A program made the position numbers and the translations under genes. The notes under the pieces are model-generated. The model saw nothing but the letters and a program-made list of their open reading frames with translations. It ran no database searches and was not told where the DNA came from. From Lentisalinibacter sp964427415 (GTDB lineage: Bacteria; Pseudomonadota; Gammaproteobacteria; Steroidobacterales; Woeseiaceae), in contig CAYRUH010000070.1 in NCBI GenBank assembly GCA_964427415.1, forward strand, positions 1-11,370: a stretch of DNA of 11,370 bases, in the 5' to 3' direction. Positions 1-6,564 of the stretch are shown here, in pieces (position 1 is the stretch's first letter; every line of letters begins with the position of its first letter).

Positions 1-25
1 TCTAGACGCGATACGCGCCCGCGAG

Positions 26-535
26 TCAGGCGTCCGGCTCCTCCTCTCCCGATAGCGCGACGTATTTCTTCAGAAAATAGTCGGTGTGACCGGGCGGGTG
101 GTCCGCCAACTCGGCGAAGACCTCGTAGCCCATCTTCTCGTAGAAGCCGAGCGCCTGGAAGCTGGTGGTGCCAACCTGGAAGCGGTTGACGTCCCGGTCC
201 AGGGCGAGGCGCTCCAGCCGCATCATCAGTTCGGTGCCGACATGGCGGCCACGGAATTCCTCGTCCACCCAGAGACGCTCGACGTAGAGCCAGCCCCAGC
301 CGACGTGGCCGGTGGCGCCGCCGCGCACCCGCCCGGTGGGATCGCGGACGAAGACACCCACCGGCACGTGCGCGGTGGGCCCGATCTGCGAGTCGTTCCA
401 GGCGGCGAGTCCGCGGCGTACCGCTTCCACGGCGGAGGCATCCGGATCCTCCACCGCCTCGAAAACGAGGTCAGAGCGCCGTCTGCGGCGTACCAGCCAG
501 TCGGAGAGCCGGCGTTTGAGCGTAAGCTCCCCCAT
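26..535 (-). CDS. GNAT family N-acetyltransferase
   Basis: Predicted 169-aa acetyl-CoA-dependent N-acetyltransferase of the GNAT fold; the substrate cannot be told. The acetyl-CoA-binding motif A is visible as LWVDEEFRGRHVGTEL (about residues 88-103, with the R-G-R-H-V-G pyrophosphate loop), and motif B as FQALGFYEKMGYEVF (126-140). A strongly basic N-terminal stretch (residues 7-20, including five arginines in a row) precedes the domain. I chose the ATG at 535 because it lies 5 nt past the stop of the upstream Kazal gene; an upstream in-frame ATG at 595 would give a 20-residue arginine-rich extension buried inside the Kazal coding region. No good Shine-Dalgarno is seen at the usual spacing, so translation is probably coupled to the Kazal gene. 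Family is confident; role is unknown. Confidence 0.85.
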   Translation of the reverse strand: MGELTLKRRLSDWLVRRRRRSDLVFEAVEDPDASAVEAVRRGLAAWNDSQIGPTAHVPVGVFVRDPTGRVRGGATGHVGWGWLYVERLWVDEEFRGRHVGTELMMRLERLALDRDVNRFQVGTTSFQALGFYEKMGYEVFAELADHPPGHTDYFLKKYVALSGEEEPDA

Positions 536-540
536 ATCCG

Positions 541-1546
541 CTAGAGACACTCCCCGGCGTAGGCGAGCTCGACCCTGGCGGACTCCAGCAGGCATTCATT
601 GTCGTAGGTGCGCCCGTCCATCCCGCACACCGGCTGGTAGGACGGCGGGCAATTGAGGCCGCTGCACATCCCCGGCATGTCGATGCGGGCGCCGGCACGC
701 TCGGCCTCGCAGGCGTTGCCGTAGGTCACTCCGTCCGCGCCGCACACCGGCACGAACATGCCCGGACAGGGCCGTGTGTCGCAGGCATTCAGTTCGACGA
801 TACGCACGGACTCCGCCTCCGCCACGCAGGCGTTGGCATAGGTGCGACCATCCTCGCCGCAGATCGGCGCGTACACGTCCGGGCAATTGGTCACGTCGCA
901 GATGCCTTCACGCTGGACGGCGACCCGGGCCAGGTCGGCCTGGCAGCGATTGCGGAAGGTGCGCCCGTTCATGCCACAGACCGGCTCGTAGACGTCGGGG
1001 CATTCCGGCTCTTCGCAGAGGCCGTAGCTCACCACCTCGACACCCCCCCGCTCGGCGTAGCACTCGTTGCTGTAGGTATTGCCGTCGGCGCCGCACACCG
1101 GGCGGAAACGGTCGGGACAGGTCTTTTGCTCGTCGCATACGCCTGCCACGGCGGTGGCATGGCCTGCCGCCTGGGCCATGCAGGCGTTGGTGTAGGTCTT
1201 GCCGTCCGGCGCGCAGACCGGGTCGTAGTTCCGCGGGCAGACGACGTCGCCGGCGTGCGCCGGCGCGGCGGCCTCACCGCCGCCGGACGATGATTCCGGC
1301 GGTGGCTGTTCCGCCTGGCCCGCTGCCTGGTCCACTGCCTGGTCCACTGCCTGGGCCANNNNNNNNNNNNNNNNNNNNNNNNNNNNNNNNNNNNNNNNNN
1401 NNNNNNNNNNNNNNNNNNNNNNNNNNNNNNNNNNNNNNNNNNNNNNNNNNNNNNNNNNCCACTGCCTGGGCCATCGACCACGACGGGAGCGCGGCGCACA
1501 GGAGCAGTGCTGCAAGGAACGGCTTGCGCGATCGGTTCATCGTCAT
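541..1546 (-). CDS. Secreted protein with six tandem Kazal-type inhibitor domains (interrupted by assembly gap)
   Basis: A signal peptide (MNRSRKPF, hydrophobic LAALLLCAALPSW, likely cleavage after SMAQA) leads into a Q/A/V/D-repeat and a proline/serine/glycine linker, then six Kazal-like domains at about 1135-1239, 1015-1119, 898-1002, 781-885, 664-768 and 547-651 (35 aa each; 4-5 aa linkers). Each reads C-P-x2-[YF]-x-P-[VI]-C-[GA]-x-[DN]-G-x-[TS]-[YF]-x-N-x-C, ending G-x-C (A-C in domain 4). Each has four cysteines, lacking the first and fifth of classical Kazal domains, which pair with each other. Kazal domains are classically serine-protease inhibitors. Aligned to ovomucoid, the predicted P1 residues are R, D, D, D, G and P. 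The reading frame is broken by the 100-N gap (1359-1458); joining the two flanks at their shared 15-nt sequence gives one 296-aa ORF. It is probably exported to the periplasm or outside. Targets are unknown. The start could be the ATG at 1546 or 1540. Confidence 0.85.
1323..1358. repeat. 12-bp tandem repeat in Kazal-gene linker
   Basis: Near-perfect copies of ctgcctggtcca follow one another up to the N gap, and a related copy resumes at 1459. On the coding (minus) strand they encode the repeated Q-A-V-D / Q-A-A-G linker just after the signal peptide. A repeat of this kind is prone to slippage and to assembly breaks, which likely explains the gap. Confidence 0.75.
1359..1458. other. Assembly gap of exactly 100 N
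   Basis: Exactly 100 unknown bases, the conventional placeholder for a gap of unknown size. It sits in a low-complexity 12-bp repeat encoding Q-A-V-D units. The 15 bases ccactgcctgggcca occur directly on both sides (1344-1358 and 1459-1473), so the contig ends either overlap or are separated by further repeat units. The length 100 puts the signal-peptide frame out of register with the Kazal frame. Confidence 0.98.
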
Positions 1547-1556
1547 GGGGTACCGG

Positions 1557-1562
1557 ATTATA
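1557..1562 (-). promoter_or_regulatory. Consensus -10 box upstream of the Kazal gene
   Basis: On the minus strand this reads TATAAT, a perfect sigma-70 -10 hexamer, ending 10 nt before the ATG at 1546. I see no good -35 at 16-18 nt. A transcript starting about 7 nt downstream would be leaderless or nearly so, and no Shine-Dalgarno precedes either candidate ATG. This is inference from a single hexamer, though AT-rich hexamers are scarce in this GC-rich DNA. Confidence 0.4.
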
Positions 1563-1619
1563 GCGCCGGCGGCCGGGCGGGCCTGTGATGCAGTTTGGAC
1601 AAGTAATCCGCCGGCCGGT

Positions 1620-2243
1620 TCAACAGCCGGGGCGGGCGCTGCCCCACCACTGCCAGGAGAGCATCTTCGGTCCGCCGGGGACGTACATGCCGTCTTCCTC
1701 CTCGATGCGGAAGCCGCTCTCCCGGATCAGGGCGGGTATGTTCCGATTGAGCTGACAGCCGCCGGCGATACGGCTCCAGGGCCGGTTTAGGCGGTCCTGC
1801 CAGCGGCGGACCTTTTCATCCGGCGCCCGGCCATGCTCGCAGAACAGCAGCCGGCCGCCGGGCTTGAGCACGCGGCGCATGCCGGCCAGCGCGGCCGCCG
1901 TGTCCGGTATGGTGCACAGCGTGAACGTGCACAGCACGGTATCGACGCTGGCGTCCTGCAGGGGAATCTGCTCGCCGGGGAGATCGATGAACTCAAACTC
2001 CGCGCGCACCGGATTCAGGCGCTTGCGGGCGAGCCGGCGCATGCCCTCGGAGGGTTCCAGCGCCCAGATCCTGGTGACCTTGCCAAAATCGTAATAGGGC
2101 ACGTTCAGGCCGCTGCCAAAGCCGATCTCCAGCACTCGACCCTGCGCCGCCGGCACCACTTTCTCGCGCTGGCGCCGGATCGCCTTGAAACCGCATGCCA
2201 GATTCAGCGCATGCGGCAGCACGTAGTGCTCGTAGAAGCTCAC
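1620..2243 (-). CDS. Class I SAM-dependent methyltransferase, METTL7/TMT1-like
   Basis: A 207-aa methyltransferase with a complete class I SAM-binding core: motif I VLEIGFGSGLN (residues 37-47), the acidic end of strand 2 at ALEPSEGM (61-68), FIDLPGE (85-91), and motif post-II LKPGGRLLFCEH (126-137). The segments CTFTLCTIPD (105-114) and W-x(3)-N-R-P-W...GGCQLNR (148-167) resemble the METTL7/TMT1 group, whose mammalian members methylate alkyl thiols; that likeness is from memory, and the substrate here is unproven. An UbiE-like quinone or phospholipid methyltransferase is the alternative. The start is a GTG at 2243 whose bases overlap the TGA of the upstream Nudix gene (GTGA), implying translational coupling. 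No transmembrane anchor is evident, although the mammalian proteins have one. Confidence 0.85.
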   Translation of the reverse strand: MSFYEHYVLPHALNLACGFKAIRRQREKVVPAAQGRVLEIGFGSGLNVPYYDFGKVTRIWALEPSEGMRRLARKRLNPVRAEFEFIDLPGEQIPLQDASVDTVLCTFTLCTIPDTAAALAGMRRVLKPGGRLLFCEHGRAPDEKVRRWQDRLNRPWSRIAGGCQLNRNIPALIRESGFRIEEEDGMYVPGGPKMLSWQWWGSARPGC

Positions 2244-2788
2244 GATTCGTCTCCGCGTCCGGAACCTCGCCCGGGCAGGGGGACGAAGTCCCGCTCGTAG
2301 CCCCGGCTGGCCAGCCAGTCACGCAGCGCGAGACCCGTGCCCCCTGGCCAGGGCCGGACCTTCCCCACCGGCAACTCCCGCCAGTCGGCCAGTTCGCTCT
2401 CGTCCAGTCGGATCTGGCCGGGACCGGCGGTCACGTGATAGGCGATGATGAGCTGGTTCATGCGGTAGAAAGGATACATGCCCACGTACTCCCCCAGCTC
2501 GGCCGCGAGCCCGGTCTCTTCGCGGACCTCGCGCAGCACTGCCTCCTCGGGCATCTCGCTGTGCTCGAGGAAGCCCGTGACCAGGCCGTACCAGTTCTCC
2601 GGCCAGCCATGGCTGCGCACGAGGATGATGTGATCGTCCCGCTCCACGATGGCCGCGACCACCGGCGCCGGATTGTTCCAGTGCACGAAACCGCAGCCCC
2701 CGGCGGGACACACCCGCCGCAGACTGCCGCCCCGTTCCTCCTCCGCCAGCGGTGTGGCGCAGCGCGGGCAATAGCGGAAATCATGCAT
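2240..2788 (-). CDS. Nudix hydrolase with N-terminal zinc ribbon
   Basis: A 182-aa protein hydrolysing a nucleoside diphosphate linked to another moiety (substrate not determinable). An N-terminal zinc ribbon has C7-x2-C10 and C27-x4-C32. The Nudix box is complete at residues 72-94 (G-x5-E-x7-R-E-V-R-E-E-T-G-L), giving the metal-binding glutamates. The architecture recalls NADH pyrophosphatase NudC, but the SQPWPFPxS motif that marks NudC is missing after the box, so I do not use that name. The start ATG has a strong AAGGAGG Shine-Dalgarno 5 nt upstream. Its stop overlaps the methyltransferase start by 4 nt, so the two are probably made together. Confidence 0.9.
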   Translation of the reverse strand: MHDFRYCPRCATPLAEEERGGSLRRVCPAGGCGFVHWNNPAPVVAAIVERDDHIILVRSHGWPENWYGLVTGFLEHSEMPEEAVLREVREETGLAAELGEYVGMYPFYRMNQLIIAYHVTAGPGQIRLDESELADWRELPVGKVRPWPGGTGLALRDWLASRGYERDFVPLPGRGSGRGDES

Positions 2789-2793
2789 CGTCG

Positions 2794-2800
2794 CCTCCTT
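2794..2800 (-). promoter_or_regulatory. Strong Shine-Dalgarno for the Nudix gene
   Basis: The minus strand reads AAGGAGG, then 5 nt, then the ATG at 2788. It is the closest match to the anti-Shine-Dalgarno in the window and fixes the Nudix start. Confidence 0.8.
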
Positions 2801-2838
2801 GTCCGGAGCTTAACCCGCCGGGCGCGGTGAGCGCGTCT

Positions 2839-3912
2839 TCAGCCGGCATAACCGCTCGGCCGCTTCGCGGCCTCCAGGCGCTCGCGCTCGGCGCGCTCCC
2901 GATACATCGCCCGGTCCGCAATCGTTGGCAGCTCCCGGTGATCGTCGCTGTCCTCGGGATAGACCGCCGCGCCCAGGCTGGCGCTGATACGGATCATCGA
3001 CCGTCCCACGCTGAAGGTGGTGGCATGGACGCTGTTGCGGATCCTTAGCATGATCCGCTCGGCAGTCGCCCGATCGATGCCCGGCAACAGCAGTATCAGC
3101 TCGTCGCCGCCCAGCCGGGCAAGCGTGTCCGCGCGCCGCGTGCAGCGCTGGATGGCCGTGACCACCAGGCGGATCGCCCGATTGCCGGTCTCGTGGCCGA
3201 ACTCCTCGTTGATCTTCTTCAGGTTGTCGACGTCGACGACGACAACGGCATAGCGGCCGCCCTCGTGGCGCGCGCGCTCGTGCTCGGCCTGCAGACGGGA
3301 AGTGAAGGCGTGCATGTTCAGCTGCCCGGTGAGGGCATCGCGCTCGCTCAGGTCACGGATGCGGGCGCGGCCGGCGCGGATATTGCCGGCCAGCAGCATT
3401 GTCAACACGGCCACCAGCGCCATCGGCGCGAGCAGGGTGAAGAGTGCCGCGAAATCCTCGCGGCCGGGGGACCCCCGGCTGACCGTCATGAGCGTGAACA
3501 GGCAGGCCACGAGGAAGACGAACAGCCACAGCGTGGTGGGACGCCCGAAGACCAGTGCGCTCGTCACCAGTGGCAGCAGGTACAGGTTGATCAAAGGGCT
3601 GTGGACGCCGCCGGTCTGCCAGCTCACCAGAGTCACGAACAGGGTCATCAGTGCCAACTCGACCCCGATCAGGAGACGCGGCGCCCCGCGCAGGGCCGGC
3701 GTGTAGCGCAGCACCAGGATGCTGGCGGCGAAACCGGTGACGAAGGCCACGTAAAGTCCGGGGCTGCCTTCCGGGAAGTCCGCGAAGTAGACGTAGACGA
3801 GCGCGAGGGCGACCAGCAGCCACTCCACCTCGACGACGCTGCGCGCGAAGCCCCTGAGCTCGGTCCAGTCCAGGTCGGGCAGCGCCCGGGATGACTGGCT
3901 CACCGGCAGCAT
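2839..3912 (-). CDS. Membrane-bound GGDEF diguanylate cyclase (GGDEL variant)
   Basis: A 357-aa protein predicted to make cyclic di-GMP from two GTP. The N-terminal half has about six hydrophobic segments (approximately residues 31-45, 53-69, 79-97, 107-122, 127-143, 153-175), an integral-membrane sensor of no family I can name. The GGDEF domain (about 187-350) shows VVVVDVDNLKKINEEFGHETGN (223-244; metal-binding D and the F-G-H signature), the A-site GGDEL (268-272) and an inhibitory I-site R259-x-x-D262 exactly five residues before it. The last position of the signature is Leu rather than Phe; the catalytic G-G-D-E is intact, so activity is likely. A-D-R-A-M-Y near the C-terminus is also typical. 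The start lies 13 nt after the DJ-1-family gene, in the same transcript direction. Confidence 0.9.
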   Translation of the reverse strand: MLPVSQSSRALPDLDWTELRGFARSVVEVEWLLVALALVYVYFADFPEGSPGLYVAFVTGFAASILVLRYTPALRGAPRLLIGVELALMTLFVTLVSWQTGGVHSPLINLYLLPLVTSALVFGRPTTLWLFVFLVACLFTLMTVSRGSPGREDFAALFTLLAPMALVAVLTMLLAGNIRAGRARIRDLSERDALTGQLNMHAFTSRLQAEHERARHEGGRYAVVVVDVDNLKKINEEFGHETGNRAIRLVVTAIQRCTRRADTLARLGGDELILLLPGIDRATAERIMLRIRNSVHATTFSVGRSMIRISASLGAAVYPEDSDDHRELPTIADRAMYRERAERERLEAAKRPSGYAG

Positions 3913-3925
3913 ACCCGTTCCGCGC

Positions 3926-4498
3926 TCATACCGCGGCGCGCAGGGGATGGCATCGACGCAGGCGCTGTTCCACCTCCATGGCGCGCTCCTCGCCGAGCAA
4001 AGCGGCCACCAGCTCCAGGGCGAAATCCATGGCCGTGCCGGCGCTGCGAGAGGTGATGATGCGCCCGTCCCTTACCACCGCGTCCGCGCCCAGCTGAACA
4101 CCCCGGTCCCGGTAGGGGTCGAGGAAGCCGGGGAAGCTGGTCGCGCGGCGCCCCTCCAGCAGCCCGGCCGCCGCGAGCACCTTCGGCGCCGCACAGACGG
4201 CGGCGGTGTAGCGACCGCTGTCTGCCATGCGCCGCAGCAGCCCGGCAATGCGTTCGTCCGCCTCCAGGTTATCCGCGCCGGGGAGCCCTCCGGGCAGCAC
4301 GAGCATGTCGTAATCCCGGTTCAGCACGTCTTCCAGGGCTTCGTCCGGCACCACCTGGATGCCGTGGGACCCGTGCACGGCCCCCGGCGCCAGGCCGGCG
4401 ACGGTCACCTCGGCGCCGGCCCGGCGCAGGATGTCGACGACAGTGACCGCTTCTATTTCTTCGAAGCCGTCTGCAAGCGGTACGAGGACGGTGGCCAT
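3926..4498 (-). CDS. DJ-1/PfpI family protein, YajL-like
   Basis: A 190-aa single-domain protein of the DJ-1/YajL group, associated with oxidative and carbonyl stress protection. It has the conserved G-F-E-E-I-E (11-16) with the glutamate (E16) that contacts the reactive cysteine, YDMLVLPGG (63-71), and the nucleophile-elbow cysteine in AAVCAAP (C102), followed by TSFPGF and the late SAGTAMDFALEL segment. Length matches E. coli YajL (about 196 aa). The start codon lies inside the end of yibQ (46-nt overlap); a GGAGG 10 nt upstream of the ATG supports it. The exact biochemical activity of this family (chaperone, glyoxalase or deglycase) is disputed, so I give no gene symbol. Confidence 0.9.
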   Translation of the reverse strand: MATVLVPLADGFEEIEAVTVVDILRRAGAEVTVAGLAPGAVHGSHGIQVVPDEALEDVLNRDYDMLVLPGGLPGADNLEADERIAGLLRRMADSGRYTAAVCAAPKVLAAAGLLEGRRATSFPGFLDPYRDRGVQLGADAVVRDGRIITSRSAGTAMDFALELVAALLGEERAMEVEQRLRRCHPLRAAV

Positions 4499-5262
4499 GA
4501 TCGATTTGCCTCCGATGTGCGTATGCGGACCAGTTCGCCGGGGCTCACCAGCTCCACGCCGAGCTCGGCGAGGCGCGGCAGCTCGGTTTCGAGCAACGCC
4601 AGCGTGACCGGGTAGGGATGGCCGATCGCGAGCGCGGTGCCATGCCGGCGCGCAAGCGCGAGCAGTCGATCGAACTCCCGTCGAACCGTCGCCGGGTCCG
4701 GATCCGGATCGAGGAATACGTCCCGGCGGGCTGCCGGGATGCCGGACTCCCTGGCGATACCCAGGGCGACGCTGGCGGCAGTGGTATAGCTGTCGACGAA
4801 GAACAGACCGTCGCGGCGCGCGATCTCCTCCATCAGCCAGGTCATGTGGCCGGGGTGCCGTGTCAGCAGGCTGCCGCGGTGATTGTTGATGCCGGCGACG
4901 TGGGGGATGGCGGCGAGGTCGGCGGCCACCCGCGAGGCGAGCTGCCCCCGCGTGGTATCGACCTGCAACAGGCCGGGCGCCGGCTCGATGTCGTCCAGGG
5001 ACTGCATCGGCAGGTGCAGCATGATCTGCTTGCCGGCCGCATGGGCCAGGCGGGCCAGCCGGGCGCCGTGGGGCGTGCCCGGCAGTACGGCGCAGGCGAC
5101 AGGCCCGGGCAGGCGGGCTGCGCGCAGGCCGGCCGCCCAGCCGTAGCCCACGTCGTCGATGATGATGGCGATGCGCGGCGCTGGCTGGTCGGCGGCGGCA
5201 TTATGGGTCAGCGCCGCCGACCCTAGTAACGCCGGGATCAGCAGTCCCGCGAGGCGCGTCAC
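4453..5262 (-). CDS. yibQ: Divergent polysaccharide deacetylase family protein YibQ
   Basis: A 269-aa exported protein of the YibQ family (divergent polysaccharide deacetylase, NodB-like barrel). An N-terminal signal peptide (about residues 1-24, ending near NAAAD) precedes the core. Family hallmarks are IAIIIDDVGYG (31-41, paired aspartates), MLHLPMQ (81-87), the metal-site-like GINNHRGS (124-131), FFVDSYTT (154-161) and DVFLD (181-185). It probably acts in the periplasm on peptidoglycan or another glycan; no enzyme activity is firmly established. It starts at a GTG whose bases overlap the ctpA stop (GTGA), and it follows envC-ctpA as in many gammaproteobacteria. The C-terminal tail (about 18 residues, rich in S, P and K) overlaps the next gene and looks unconserved. 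Confidence 0.9.
   Translation of the reverse strand: MTRLAGLLIPALLGSAALTHNAAADQPAPRIAIIIDDVGYGWAAGLRAARLPGPVACAVLPGTPHGARLARLAHAAGKQIMLHLPMQSLDDIEPAPGLLQVDTTRGQLASRVAADLAAIPHVAGINNHRGSLLTRHPGHMTWLMEEIARRDGLFFVDSYTTAASVALGIARESGIPAARRDVFLDPDPDPATVRREFDRLLALARRHGTALAIGHPYPVTLALLETELPRLAELGVELVSPGELVRIRTSEANRSWPPSSYRLQTASKK
4509..4513 (-). promoter_or_regulatory. Shine-Dalgarno for the DJ-1-family gene, inside yibQ
   Basis: The minus strand reads GGAGG 10 nt before the ATG at 4498. It lies in the last codons of yibQ and supports a genuine 46-nt gene overlap. Confidence 0.55.
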
Positions 5263-6482
5263 GGTGCCTTGCTTTGTACGATACGAGGCCGGTTGATCCG
5301 GTCGATCGCCCCGGCAAGCTGGCGGTCCACGGCCGCATCGGGTGGCGCCAGGATGCCGGCGACCACCGGCGTCTCCGGCGGCTGCTGGATGACCACGTCG
5401 GGCGTGATGCCGGTCTCGTGGATGCTGGTGCCGGACGGGGTGAAATAGCGGGACGTGGTCAGCTTGATAGCGTGGCCGTTCGACAGCGGCATCACCGTCT
5501 GCACCGAACCCTTGCCGAAAGTGTGGGTACCGATGACGGTGGCCCGGTGATTGTCCTGCAGGGCGCCGGCCACGATCTCCGAGGCCGAGGCCGAGCCGCC
5601 GTTGACCAGGACGACGAGATCCGCTCCGTCCAGCACGTCGCCCCGCCGGGCGCTGTGGGAGAAGTGCGCCTCCTCGCTGCGGCCCTCCGCCGAGACGATC
5701 AGGCCCTCCTCCAGAAACAGGTCGGAGACGTCCACCGCCGCATCGAGCACGCCCCCCGGGTTGTTGCGCAGATCGAGCACCAGCCCGGTCAGGTCGCCGC
5801 CGTTCTGCTGCGCGAGCCCGCGCAGGGTCCGTCTCAGATCCCGGCTGGTAGCCTCGCTGAACTGGGTGACCCGCACATAACCGAGACCGTCGTCCAGCAG
5901 ATGGGCCCGCACGCTCTCCACGTGCACGTTGGCCCGCAGCAGGGAGAAGTCCAGGGACTCCTCGCCGCGCATCACGGTGAGCTTGACCCGGGTGCCGACC
6001 TTGCCGCGCATGCGGCTGACCGTCTCGTCCAGGTTCTCGTGATCGACCGGCAGGTCGTCGATGGCGATGATGACGTCGCCCGGCCGGATGCCCGCCTGCT
6101 GGGCCGGCGTGCCATCGAAGGGGGCCACCACCCGCACCTCGCCGCCGTCCATGCTGACTTCGATGCCCACCCCGGAATAATTGCCCGTGGTGCTGATGCG
6201 GATCTCCTCGTACTGCTGCTGGTCGAGGAACCGGGAGTGGGGATCCAGGTCGGCCACCATACCGCGGATGGCCGCCTCCATGAGACGGCGGTCGTCGACG
6301 TCGTCGACATAATCACGCTTGACCCGCTCCATGACCTCGGCCAGCAGCCGGGCCTGCTCCCAGGGCAGGTCTTCGTCTCCCTGGCCCTGGCGGTCGGCCA
6401 GCACGCCGCCGCCCAGCGACAGGCTGACACCCAGCATGGCGCCGACGACGAGTACCAGAATACCGCGAATTTTCAGAGACAT
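5259..6482 (-). CDS. ctpA: S41 family C-terminal processing peptidase CtpA
   Basis: A 407-aa tail-specific serine protease of the Ctp/Prc class (family S41). An N-terminal hydrophobic segment (6-28) is a signal or anchor for the periplasm. After the family N-terminal region with VADLDPHSRFL (76-86), a PDZ domain (about 103-175) holds NYSGVGIEV, G-T-P-A-Q-Q-A-G-I and PGDVI. The protease core shows LDLRNNPGG (236-244), SASASE with catalytic S299, and TFGKGSVQ with catalytic K324 and Q328; the Ser-Lys spacing of 25 matches E. coli Prc. Such proteases trim or degrade periplasmic substrates, including peptidoglycan hydrolases in several species, which fits its place between envC and yibQ. GGAG lies 7-8 nt before the ATG. 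The spacer to envC is 82 nt. Confidence 0.95.
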   Translation of the reverse strand: MSLKIRGILVLVVGAMLGVSLSLGGGVLADRQGQGDEDLPWEQARLLAEVMERVKRDYVDDVDDRRLMEAAIRGMVADLDPHSRFLDQQQYEEIRISTTGNYSGVGIEVSMDGGEVRVVAPFDGTPAQQAGIRPGDVIIAIDDLPVDHENLDETVSRMRGKVGTRVKLTVMRGEESLDFSLLRANVHVESVRAHLLDDGLGYVRVTQFSEATSRDLRRTLRGLAQQNGGDLTGLVLDLRNNPGGVLDAAVDVSDLFLEEGLIVSAEGRSEEAHFSHSARRGDVLDGADLVVLVNGGSASASEIVAGALQDNHRATVIGTHTFGKGSVQTVMPLSNGHAIKLTTSRYFTPSGTSIHETGITPDVVIQQPPETPVVAGILAPPDAAVDRQLAGAIDRINRPRIVQSKAP

Positions 6483-6564
6483 AGAAAGCTCCGGACGCCG
6501 TTGCCGGAATCACCCCCCGAAGATAGCACAGGCACGGCGGACTGGGGAGTGACGGGCTCGGCGT

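Noticed and set aside
1590..1640. GC-rich inverted repeat (ccggc...gccgg) as a terminator after the methyltransferase gene
   Set aside because: The stem is about 5 bp with a 10-nt loop and no T-run follows on the minus strand; such repeats are common by chance in this GC-rich DNA.
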